A program made the position numbers and the translations under genes. From the NCBI RefSeq assembly GCF_044377145.1, contig NZ_JBILJQ010000006.1:49384-113383 (forward strand): 64,000 bases of DNA. The letters run 5' to 3'. The stretch is from Aquimonas sp044377145. Its GTDB lineage: Bacteria; Pseudomonadota; Gammaproteobacteria; Xanthomonadales; Xanthomonadaceae. The notes beneath the pieces were generated by a model that saw only the letters and a program-made list of their open reading frames with translations, ran no database searches and was not told the origin of the DNA. This document shows, in pieces, positions 45,434 through 52,443 of this stretch. Positions within the stretch are counted from its first letter, which is position 1, and each line of letters starts with the position of its first letter.

Positions 45434-45581
45434 TCCCCTCTCCCGTGGGAGAGGGGCCGGGGGGAGAGGGTTCGGGTGTTGGACCGAGTCTCAGAGCCAC
45501 GAGAACCGCTGTTCCAGCCCTGTGTTGAACGGTCGAGCTTCGCCCCGCCCTCTCCCCAACCCCTCTCCCACGGGAGAGGGG
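45434..45581. repeat. GC-rich inverted repeat pair (CCCCTCTCCC family), copy B
   Basis: The left hairpin CCCCTCTCCCGTGGGAGAGG (45434 onward) followed by CCGGGGGGAGAGGG, and the right hairpin in the mirror orientation (about 45548-45581). Same family as copy A at 41586-41681, in an intergenic region between mazG and cysQ, with a 70-90 bp unrelated spacer between the halves. Confidence 0.75.
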
Positions 45582-45642
45582 CATTTGGCTGCGCGCCCAT
45601 GGGTGCACCAGGTGAATACAAAGGCACTGGGTGAATCTCCCT

Positions 45643-46431
45643 CTACAGCCACTCCCGCCAAGGCAAGCCGAGGTCACCAAAGGCGATGAAATCGGGATTG
45701 ATCAGCGTGTCGCGCGCGTTGTAGCGCAGCGGCTCACCGGCGAGGTCCAGCACGGCGCCGCCGGCGGCTTCCAGCACGCACTGGCCGGCCGCGGTGTCCC
45801 ACTCGCCGGTGGGGCCGAAGCGCGGGTACAGGTCGACCTGACCTTCGGCCAGCCGACAGAACTTCAGCGAGCTGCCCAGCGGCACCTGCAGGGGCTGATC
45901 GAGGTGTTGGATCAGCCCAGCGCTGCGCGCATCAAGATGCGAGCGCGACACCGCCACCCGCAGCGGCCGTGGCGCCGGTCTGCGCGCGCTGAGCTGCACA
46001 TCGCGGCCGTCGGACTGACGCAGAAACGCACCGAAACCGCGTGCGGCCCAGAACAGTTCATCCAGCACCGGCGCATAGACCACGCCGAAGCTCGGCGCGC
46101 CGTGTTCGATCAGGGCGATATTGACGGTGAACTCTCCGTTGCGCTTGACGAACTCGCGGGTGCCGTCGAGCGGGTCGACCAGCCAATAGCGCTGCCAGCT
46201 GCGGCGCTCACTCAGGTCTTCTGGAGCGGATTCCTCCGACAGCATCGGCAGCACTTCGTCCAGGCGCGCGAGACCGGCTTCGATGATCCGGTGTGCAGCA
46301 AGGTCCGCCTCGGTCAAGGGGCTGCGATCGGATTTGGCGGCGACCTCGAAGTCCTGCGCGTACACCTGCAGGATCGCGCGGCCGGCCTCGCGCGCCAGTT
46401 CGAGCAGGGCCTCGACCGGCAGCGCGCTCAT
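45643..46431 (-). CDS. cysQ: 3'(2'),5'-bisphosphate nucleotidase
   Basis: Removes the 3' phosphate of PAP, preventing its build-up in sulfate assimilation and other sulfotransfer. 262 residues from the ATG at 46431. Inositol-monophosphatase-fold motifs: LSEESAPED (metal Glu), WLVDPLDGTREFVKRNGEFT (the DPIDGT motif with bound metals) and GEWDTAAGQCVLEAAGG near the end. Start and the stop of nudE overlap as ATGA, so these are coupled. Longer in-frame starts lie inside nudE. Last gene of the six-gene operon starting with gspL. Confidence 0.92.
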   Translation of the reverse strand: MSALPVEALLELAREAGRAILQVYAQDFEVAAKSDRSPLTEADLAAHRIIEAGLARLDEVLPMLSEESAPEDLSERRSWQRYWLVDPLDGTREFVKRNGEFTVNIALIEHGAPSFGVVYAPVLDELFWAARGFGAFLRQSDGRDVQLSARRPAPRPLRVAVSRSHLDARSAGLIQHLDQPLQVPLGSSLKFCRLAEGQVDLYPRFGPTGEWDTAAGQCVLEAAGGAVLDLAGEPLRYNARDTLINPDFIAFGDLGLPWREWL

Positions 46432-47000
46432 GCGAGACTCCGGCGCTGGATCAGCTCGCGAACGATGAACATCGAGGCCAGCGAACGGCCTTCCGAGCAG
46501 TCTTCGCGCAACATCAGCTCGTGCAGACGGTCGAGCTTCCACGGGATCACTTCGAGTTCTTCGGGCTCATCGCCGGGCAGCCGCTCGGGGTAGAGATCCT
46601 CAGCCAGCACCAAGGTGGTGCCGTGGGTGAAATAAGTCGGCGCCAGGGTCAGATCACGCAGCACGGTGAGTTTGCGCGCGCCGAATCCTGCTTCTTCCTT
46701 GAGCTCGCGATTGGCGGCGGCGACTGCGTCTTCGCCCGGGTCGATGCGGCCCTTGACCAGGCCGAGCTCGTAACGATGCGGGCCGGCAGCGTATTCGCGG
46801 ATCAGCAGGATGGTGGCGTCATCGGCCATCGCGGCGACGATCACCGCGCCGCGTCCGCGCGGCTTGGTGCGCTCGAAGCGGCGCCGCGCGCCATTGCTGA
46901 ATTCGAGCTCCATCTGCTCGACCTGGAAACGGCCGCCGTAGTCGAGTTCCTGCACCGAATGGATGATCGGCAAGGCCGGTGCGGGCTTGATCTCACTCAT
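46428..47000 (-). CDS. nudE: ADP compounds hydrolase (Nudix)
   Basis: Nudix hydrolase acting on ADP-ribose, NADH and diadenosine polyphosphates. 190 residues. The Nudix box is intact: GRIDPGEDAVAAANRELKEEAGF (G-x5-E-x7-REL-x-EE-x-G pattern; shown here in one stretch only in part: GEDAVAAANRELKEEAG). An IIREYA-type segment and the acidic ADP-contact region LVLAEDLYPERLPGDEPEE fit NudE. It overlaps hisN (46997-47000) and cysQ by ATGA, so translation is coupled. Family secure; NudE rather than another Nudix member is supported by the cysQ neighbour. Confidence 0.88.
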   Translation of the reverse strand: MSEIKPAPALPIIHSVQELDYGGRFQVEQMELEFSNGARRRFERTKPRGRGAVIVAAMADDATILLIREYAAGPHRYELGLVKGRIDPGEDAVAAANRELKEEAGFGARKLTVLRDLTLAPTYFTHGTTLVLAEDLYPERLPGDEPEELEVIPWKLDRLHELMLREDCSEGRSLASMFIVRELIQRRSLA

Positions 47001-47800
47001 GGCGTAGCCCCGCGCCAGCCGGCGAACGCGCTGCGGGCTTCCGCATGCAAATCAGCATTGCCGGCCAGCACCGTGGTGGTGGCGAGTGAAAGCTCGGCAC
47101 CGTCGAGATCGCTGAACACGCCGCCGGCCTCGCGCACGATCACGGCCAGCGCGGCGATGTCGAGAATGTTCACGTCCGACTCGATCACCAGATCGATGCC
47201 GCCGCGCGCCAGCAGGTGGTAGTGATAGTAGTCGCCATAGCCGCGGGTGCGGCTTGCGCGGCGCACGAAGCCGGCCAGGGTCTGCCAGCCGGGTGCGGCC
47301 GCCAGGGTCTTGAGGTTGCCGAACGAGATCGCGCTGATCTCCAGCGGCTGCGCTGCCTCGACGCGGATCGGCACACCATCGAGGTAGGCACCACCGCCCT
47401 TGCGCGCCCAGGCCAGCTCGCCGACCGCTGGCGCCGATGACACGCCGAGCACCAGCTCGCCGCGGTGCATCAGCGCGATCTGGGTGCTGAACATCGGGTA
47501 GCCACGGACGAAGCTCTTGGTGCCGTCGATCGGGTCGACCAGCCACAGCCAGTCGCCGCTGCCGTGGTGGCCTTCTTCCTCGCCGTAGATGGCGTGGTCG
47601 GGATAAGCCGCCAGCAGCACCTTGCGGATTGCCTGCTCGCTCTCGACGTCGGCTCGGGTCACCGGTGAGGCATCGGCTTTGGTGATGACCTCGAACTGGC
47701 CGCGGTAGTACGCATTGATGATTTCGGCCGCTGCACGTGCCGCCTGTCGCGCGACCTCGAGCGCGCTGTCCAGAAACTCCGCGGTTGGCTGCTGGCTCAT
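46997..47800 (-). CDS. hisN: Histidinol-phosphatase (inositol-monophosphatase type)
   Basis: Dephosphorylates histidinol phosphate in histidine synthesis, using the IMPase fold (HisN type, not the HAD or PHP types). 267 residues. Motifs: VTRADVESEQAIRKVL, EEEGHH, WLWLVDPIDGTKSFVRGYPM (metal motif), and ESDVNILDIAALAVIVREAG near the end. The first ~10 residues are polar. Stop overlaps nudE by ATGA; start overlaps gspN's stop by ATGA. A sister of CysQ in the same operon, one a duplicate of the fold; the substrates are assigned from family resemblance only. Confidence 0.85.
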   Translation of the reverse strand: MSQQPTAEFLDSALEVARQAARAAAEIINAYYRGQFEVITKADASPVTRADVESEQAIRKVLLAAYPDHAIYGEEEGHHGSGDWLWLVDPIDGTKSFVRGYPMFSTQIALMHRGELVLGVSSAPAVGELAWARKGGGAYLDGVPIRVEAAQPLEISAISFGNLKTLAAAPGWQTLAGFVRRASRTRGYGDYYHYHLLARGGIDLVIESDVNILDIAALAVIVREAGGVFSDLDGAELSLATTTVLAGNADLHAEARSAFAGWRGATP

Positions 47801-48567
47801 CCGCCCACCCGCTTCAGCTGGCCGTTGATCTGCAGGCGCGAGCTGCCGTCGGGCTGCAGCTCGCCGACATGCTGCAGCGCGCGCAACACCGCGGCATCGT
47901 CATTGCGGGCTCGCAGGGTGGCTTCGGCGCTGATCCCGCGGATGCCTGCGGAGAAGCGCCCGTCTTCGATCTGCAGCGGGCCGCCGCTGTCGGTCACCGT
48001 GCCGGCGATGCTGCCATCGGCCTGGGTGGCGAACTCCGAGCGGATCTCGCCGAGCAGGGCGTCGGCGGCGCCGGCCACCGCAGCATCCCGCCACACCGCG
48101 CTGCCTTCGATGCGGGTCGGGAAGTACTGCACGACCACGACTTCGCGCAGGTCGAAATCGACCGTGCCGCGCAGCTGCAGGGCCGGAATGTCCAGCGCCG
48201 GCTGCATGCGCTGGGCCTCCAGCGACAGCTGCATGCCACGCAGCTGCAGATTGCCGGGCTTGTCGATGCTGACGAAGCCGGCGGCCTTGAGCTCGGGGCC
48301 GTCGACGCTGACATCGGCATCCAGCCGCCGCGACAGCAGGGCCCAGGGGCTGATCGACCAGCTGACCGCGCCGAGCGCGCGCTCGCGCACCGTCAGCTGC
48401 TCGGCGCGCCCGTTCCACACGCTGCCGCTGACGGTCTCCAGCTTGACCCCGCCCATGCGGCCTTCCATCCAGCCGAGCGCCACCGATGCCGGCAGAAAGG
48501 CCACGATCAGGCCCAGGATCAGCAGCAGTACCAGGGCGAACACGAACAGACGAATCAGGAACTTCAT
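47797..48567 (-). CDS. gspN: Type II secretion system protein N
   Basis: Inner-membrane accessory protein of the type II secretion system. 256 residues from the ATG at 48567 (GGAG seven nt upstream). One N-terminal transmembrane helix (FLIRLFVFALVLLLILGLIVAF), then a periplasmic beta-rich domain with the GspN pattern VSGSVWNGRAEQL, SISPWALLSRRLDADVSVDG and the terminal LQINGQLKRVGG. Follows gspM by a 34-nt gap. GspN is present only in a subset of T2SS operons, and here as elsewhere it is the last Gsp gene. Confidence 0.85.
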   Translation of the reverse strand: MKFLIRLFVFALVLLLILGLIVAFLPASVALGWMEGRMGGVKLETVSGSVWNGRAEQLTVRERALGAVSWSISPWALLSRRLDADVSVDGPELKAAGFVSIDKPGNLQLRGMQLSLEAQRMQPALDIPALQLRGTVDFDLREVVVVQYFPTRIEGSAVWRDAAVAGAADALLGEIRSEFATQADGSIAGTVTDSGGPLQIEDGRFSAGIRGISAEATLRARNDDAAVLRALQHVGELQPDGSSRLQINGQLKRVGG

Positions 48568-48601
48568 CAGCAACTCCGTAGAAAACCCGCTGGCAACGCG
48601 T

Positions 48602-49087
48602 TCAACGCCGCTGCTCAAGACCAATGCGCGCATCGACCTGGCCGGTGGCGCCAGTCGACTGCACGTTCAATTCGGTGACGCGCACGCCATCGCTGCGCGC
48701 GAAGCTCTCCAGCCAGCTCATCAGCGGATCGAAGCCGGCCTGCTGGAACACCAGCCGCACCTGTCCGTCGGCGACCGGCTCGACCCGCAGCAGCGCGCCA
48801 CCCAAGCCAGCCGCACGCGCGCCGGCATCCACCCGCGCCAGCAGCGAGCGCGAATCGGGCGTGGTGCTCCCAGCGCCGCCGGAGCGCAGCCGCTGCACTT
48901 CGGGGGCGGCCGACTGCATCCAGCGCAGGCTGGCGTCGGTCGCGGCCGCCTGCAGGCGCAGCGATTCGCGCGCGCGATCCAGCGGAAGCCAGGCCAGCGC
49001 GTACAGGAGCAGCATCGCCGCCAGCGCGCCGCCGATGCCGAGCACGCGGCGATCGCGCTCCGAAAGTCCAAGCCACCAGTCCTTCAT
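48602..49087 (-). CDS. gspM: Type II secretion system protein M
   Basis: Inner-membrane assembly-platform protein that pairs with GspL. 161 residues: a short N-terminal cytoplasmic part (WWLGLSERDRRVLGIGG), one transmembrane helix (about 19-38; GGALAAMLLLYALAWLPL), a coiled linker and a C-terminal ferredoxin-like periplasmic domain (VRLVFQQAGFDPLMSWLESF, ending in VDARIGLEQRR). This is the standard GspM layout. The ATG overlaps the gspL stop (ATGA). Confidence 0.9.
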   Translation of the reverse strand: MKDWWLGLSERDRRVLGIGGALAAMLLLYALAWLPLDRARESLRLQAAATDASLRWMQSAAPEVQRLRSGGAGSTTPDSRSLLARVDAGARAAGLGGALLRVEPVADGQVRLVFQQAGFDPLMSWLESFARSDGVRVTELNVQSTGATGQVDARIGLEQRR

Positions 49088-50247
49088 GCGCCGCCTCCGG
49101 CGCGCACGCTGACGCGGCCTTCGACACCGCCCTGCCCGGGCGTGGCGGCGGTCAGTTCGGCCGCAAGCCCGAGCGCGACGAAGGTTTCGCGCAGGCCGTC
49201 GAGCGTGGCGACATCGGGCGCGCGCAGGGTCAGGTCGATCGCGCCGGAACGATAGTCGACCGCCTCCAGCGTGTAGCGCGAGCTGCCGGCCAGGCTGGGC
49301 GCGATCCGCGCCAGCAGACCGAGTGCGTCGTCACCGCCGGCGCCCCGCTGCAGGCGGTTGAACTCGATCTCAAGCTGGGCCCGCGGATCGACCACCACAC
49401 TGGTGCCGGGCACCGCCTGTCGCAGCAGCTCGGCCATCTCGGCGCGCTGCGATTCGATCCGCCCCTGCAGCTGCTGGCGCTCGACCAGCGCATGGGCGAA
49501 CGCCAAGCCGACCGCCACCGCGGCGAGCACCGCAGCGCGCTTCAGCCACGGCAGGGCGTCGCCGGCCTGACGACGCGCGAACTCGCCCTGCAGCAGATCG
49601 GGGCCGGCCGGTGCTTTCAGCTGTGCGGCGAGCAGCAACGCCAGCGCCGGTGCGGCTTCCGCGCGCATCGCCAGGGCCGGCGGAAGCTGATCACGGCGGC
49701 TGCCGGCGCAGACCAGCACACGCCAGCTGACGACCAGTTCCTGGGTGCCCGCCAGCAGATCCAACAGGCCGGGCAGACCGCCGAGGCTGTCGACCAGCAG
49801 GCTTCCCGACGCGCTACGCAGCAGCACGCGCTCGCCATCCAGAACCAGCACCGGTGCACCCGGCTGCGGCAACAGCGAGGCTTCGGAATACAGCGCGCGC
49901 AGCTCAAGCCCGGCATTGGCGGCGATGGCCAGCCACTCCTGCAGGCGCGCGCGTTCAACCACGGCGATATCGAGTGGATCGCCCGCACCAGCGAAGGCGA
50001 TATGCAGCTGTTCGACGGGTGCAGCCAGCCGCTCTTCGATCGCGAACGGAAGAGCCTGCCGCAGCAGGCGATCGCTACGCGCGACCCGCGGCGCGCGGGT
50101 CAGCAGCACGTCCTCGGCCGGCGCCAGCACGGTGCATTCGCTGCCGGCGGCAGGCAGACCAGCGTGCACGCCGGACTGCGGACGGTCGAGATCGAGCCAT
50201 CGGTGCTGGCCGTCCGATGCGAGCTGCAGGAGTACGCGCTGGGGCAT
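49084..50247 (-). CDS. gspL: Type II secretion system protein L
   Basis: Links the secretion ATPase GspE to the inner-membrane platform. 387 residues: a cytoplasmic actin-like domain (about 1-235; LLRQALPFAIEERLAAPVEQLHIAF is the conserved core, then VVERARLQEWLAIAANAGL), a transmembrane helix (about 245-265; RAAVLAAVAVGLAFAHALVE) and a C-terminal ferredoxin-like periplasmic domain ending at GVEGRVSVRAGGGA. ATG at 50247. It heads the operon gspL-gspM-gspN-hisN-nudE-cysQ. The rest of the T2SS (gspC-K, gspD) is not within the window. Confidence 0.9.
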   Translation of the reverse strand: MPQRVLLQLASDGQHRWLDLDRPQSGVHAGLPAAGSECTVLAPAEDVLLTRAPRVARSDRLLRQALPFAIEERLAAPVEQLHIAFAGAGDPLDIAVVERARLQEWLAIAANAGLELRALYSEASLLPQPGAPVLVLDGERVLLRSASGSLLVDSLGGLPGLLDLLAGTQELVVSWRVLVCAGSRRDQLPPALAMRAEAAPALALLLAAQLKAPAGPDLLQGEFARRQAGDALPWLKRAAVLAAVAVGLAFAHALVERQQLQGRIESQRAEMAELLRQAVPGTSVVVDPRAQLEIEFNRLQRGAGGDDALGLLARIAPSLAGSSRYTLEAVDYRSGAIDLTLRAPDVATLDGLRETFVALGLAAELTAATPGQGGVEGRVSVRAGGGA

Positions 50248-50659
50248 GGGCCGGTGGGAACTCCGAAGTCGAGGGGCCGCCGCTCAAGGCCTGCGCAGCG
50301 AAGCGCAGCCAAGCCGGCGTGAACAAGCGCCGGATTGTAGCAACCCCCGCGGCAATCACTGCGCGCGCAGCGCATGCGCGGCCCTGACGTCGGGCCGCGC
50401 GCCAGCGTGAGCCATTCGGAGCGCATCCCATGGCTGGCCTCGACACGCTCGTCAGCGACGGACGTTCCTGCACACGCCCGTGCCCGCGGAAAGCAGCGGA
50501 CCGGTTCGCGATACTCAGCCGGTTGAACACAGCCCGCCCGCGAACGCCGCCCCGGGACCATCGATAGCCACCGGTCAGGCGGACCTGTGGCGGTCGAACA
50601 GGTGGCGCGGGGCCCGGCAACGCGTCGAACTTGCCCCCGCGTCGCCCGTGCGACTTCGC
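50248..50659. other. 412-bp gap upstream of gspL with one hairpin
   Basis: Between gspL and the DUF6607 gene. I see no gene of coding character. It must hold the gspL promoter and contains a hairpin at 50376-50400. Confidence 0.55.
50376..50400. terminator. Hairpin downstream of the DUF6607 gene
   Basis: Perfect 9-bp stem GCGCGGCCC / GGGCCGCGC around a 7-nt loop, about 260 nt after the stop of the heme operon's last gene on the minus strand. No U tract, so termination is only a possibility. Confidence 0.35.
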
Positions 50660-51670
50660 TCAGCCGTCGATCCAGTACTTGCGCAGGGTCGAAGCGACGG
50701 TGGCCGCGTCGATCTCGGCCCCCTCGGCCTGCTTCTCCGCCAGTTCAAAGCTGGCCGCGTAGCGCGGCGTGCCATCGAGCTCGCCGCCCAGGGTCAGGCC
50801 CTGCGGCCGCGCCAGCGCCTGGCTGTAGAGGGCGCGGACCCGTGCCCAGTAGCTGGCGGTGCTCTGCCAGTAGGTACGGCCGGCACTGAAGTCGTAGTCG
50901 GTGATGCGCCGGTAGGTGTTCAGGCCCTGCTCGCGCGCCAGTGGGCGTACCGTGCCTGCGGCACCGACTACCAGCTTGGTGTTGATCTGCTCATGCGCCC
51001 AACCTTCGGGGGTGAGCAGGTGGCGGTTGACCGCGCCCATCACCTGATAGTCGTCGCGGGTGGTGTACTCGCGGCGCGGCAGCGGGCGCCAGCTGTAATC
51101 GGATTCCCACACCACTTCGCCATCCGTGTGGCGCCAGCGGCCCACGCCGCCGTAGCGCGGCGCGTCATCGACCTCGAACACGGTCTGTGACCAGGCGCCG
51201 AGGCGCTCAGCCTCAGCGACCGGCTCGGGTTGCCAGTGTTGCTGGCCGCGGTAGCGCAGCACGCTGGCCGGCTGATACTGCCAGTCCTGACGCCAATGCT
51301 TGACCACGCTGTGATCCTCACCGATCACCAGAATGTGCTGCAGCGAAATGAAATCGCCACGATCCTCGATCACGGTGACCCACTCGGTAGCGCCAGAGCG
51401 CTTCTGCTTGCGCGGCGTGTAGTCCGGGTCGAGTGACAGGGTCTCCTCGAACGTGAAGCGCACGCGGAACTCGCCGGCCATCGCCAGGATGGCAGCGCGG
51501 TCGCGCTCGAATTGTTCCGGCCGATTCAGCGTGACCGCTGCCGGTGGCGGCGGCGGCGCCACAGCGGCCTCGGTGCGCACAGCCGAAGGAGCGGCGCAGG
51601 CGGCCAAGACGGATACGAACAGCGCGGCGCAGGCTGCGCGGCACTGCTTGATGCGGGGAAGGATGGACAT
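50660..51670 (-). CDS. DUF6607 family lipoprotein (last gene of the heme operon)
   Basis: 336 residues. Lipoprotein signal with lipobox LAAC and Cys25, followed by a short Pro-rich linker. The body has the family's recurrent patterns, for example FTFEETLSLDPDYTPRKQKR, EWVTVIEDRGDFISLQHILV, VVKHWRQDWQY and GRWRHTDGEVVWESDYSWRP. Proteins of this family are, to my knowledge, often found next to TonB-dependent hemin receptors and HemP; that is the case here. Its molecular role is not known. Downstream of the HutX/HemS-like gene by 78 nt, so probably one transcript. Confidence 0.75.
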   Translation of the reverse strand: MSILPRIKQCRAACAALFVSVLAACAAPSAVRTEAAVAPPPPPAAVTLNRPEQFERDRAAILAMAGEFRVRFTFEETLSLDPDYTPRKQKRSGATEWVTVIEDRGDFISLQHILVIGEDHSVVKHWRQDWQYQPASVLRYRGQQHWQPEPVAEAERLGAWSQTVFEVDDAPRYGGVGRWRHTDGEVVWESDYSWRPLPRREYTTRDDYQVMGAVNRHLLTPEGWAHEQINTKLVVGAAGTVRPLAREQGLNTYRRITDYDFSAGRTYWQSTASYWARVRALYSQALARPQGLTLGGELDGTPRYAASFELAEKQAEGAEIDAATVASTLRKYWIDG

Positions 51671-51748
51671 GTGGACTCCGCGGAATCGGTAGAGAAAGAG
51701 AAGACGCAGGGCGTGCGGCGGTGTCGCGCCGAACGGACTCGGTTGGCC

Positions 51749-52315
51749 TCAGCCGGCGCACGGCCCGCATTGGCAGCGTTGGCACCAGTCATGGATCGAG
51801 CGCTCGCCGCAGGCCGAGATCGAGGCACTGCCATGCAGGGCCAGACGCAGGTCTGAAGTCGCGACGAAGCGACCCGCGCGGGCACGCCAGCGCCAGCGGA
51901 TCAGCCACGGCGGTTGACACAGCGGCGCCTGCGCAACGCTCAGCTGCCGTCGCTGCTGCAACAGCGCCAGCAGTCGTTCCCACGCGAGGAAGTCGCTGTC
52001 TGGCAGCAGGCACAGCTGGCACACCGCGACGCCATGGGCATCGACAAAGCGCAGCGCTTCGCGCGGGCCACTGCTGTCGATCTCGGCCTGCACCTGCAGG
52101 CGCAGACCCGCGAGCAGCGGGGCTGCGTCGATCGCCAGCTGCCGCTGGTCGAAGCGTCGATGCAGGCAGACCAGCGGACCGAGCGCCGCCAGCGCCTGGG
52201 CCAGCCAGGCCCAGGGCAGACGGTTGACTGTTGCGGCCGCATCGAACCGCGACGCGCAATCCGCTGCGGCCTCGATATCGTCGATCACGTGTGAGGTGCT
52301 GTCGTGCAGGCTCAT
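51749..52315 (-). CDS. Putative heme-utilisation protein (HemS/HutX half-like)
   Basis: 188 residues. Residues about 30-110 (WLAQALAALGPLVCLHRRFD, then REALRFVDAHGVAVCQLCLL) resemble one half-domain of the HemS/HmuS/HutX heme-binding fold, in which an ALGxxxxLTRN-type loop and an FxDAxGxAVHKxxL strand are typical; here the histidine of AVHK is replaced by Cys (AVCQLC). The last ~40 residues are unlike the family and cysteine-rich (SACGERSIHDWCQRCQCGPC). The start is taken at the in-frame ATG 52315; a shifted frame (51789-52358) also exists but does not show this similarity. Assignment rests on resemblance and operon context only. Confidence 0.5.
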   Translation of the reverse strand: MSLHDSTSHVIDDIEAAADCASRFDAAATVNRLPWAWLAQALAALGPLVCLHRRFDQRQLAIDAAPLLAGLRLQVQAEIDSSGPREALRFVDAHGVAVCQLCLLPDSDFLAWERLLALLQQRRQLSVAQAPLCQPPWLIRWRWRARAGRFVATSDLRLALHGSASISACGERSIHDWCQRCQCGPCAG

Positions 52316-52443
52316 GGTCGTCGCTCCTGCCGCGCCATGGCGGCGTGGGCTGTGCCAAGTGGAAGGTGTCGCGTCGGACGGGGCGCGCCCGATGTGTCGA
52401 AACCGCTCAGTTGTACTCGTGTTGCCTGGTCAAACACCGCCGA

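Noticed and set aside
44059..45528. 489-codon + strand frame over mazG and the secreted protein leader
   Set aside because: Opposite strand of mazG and the heptamer array; no motif.
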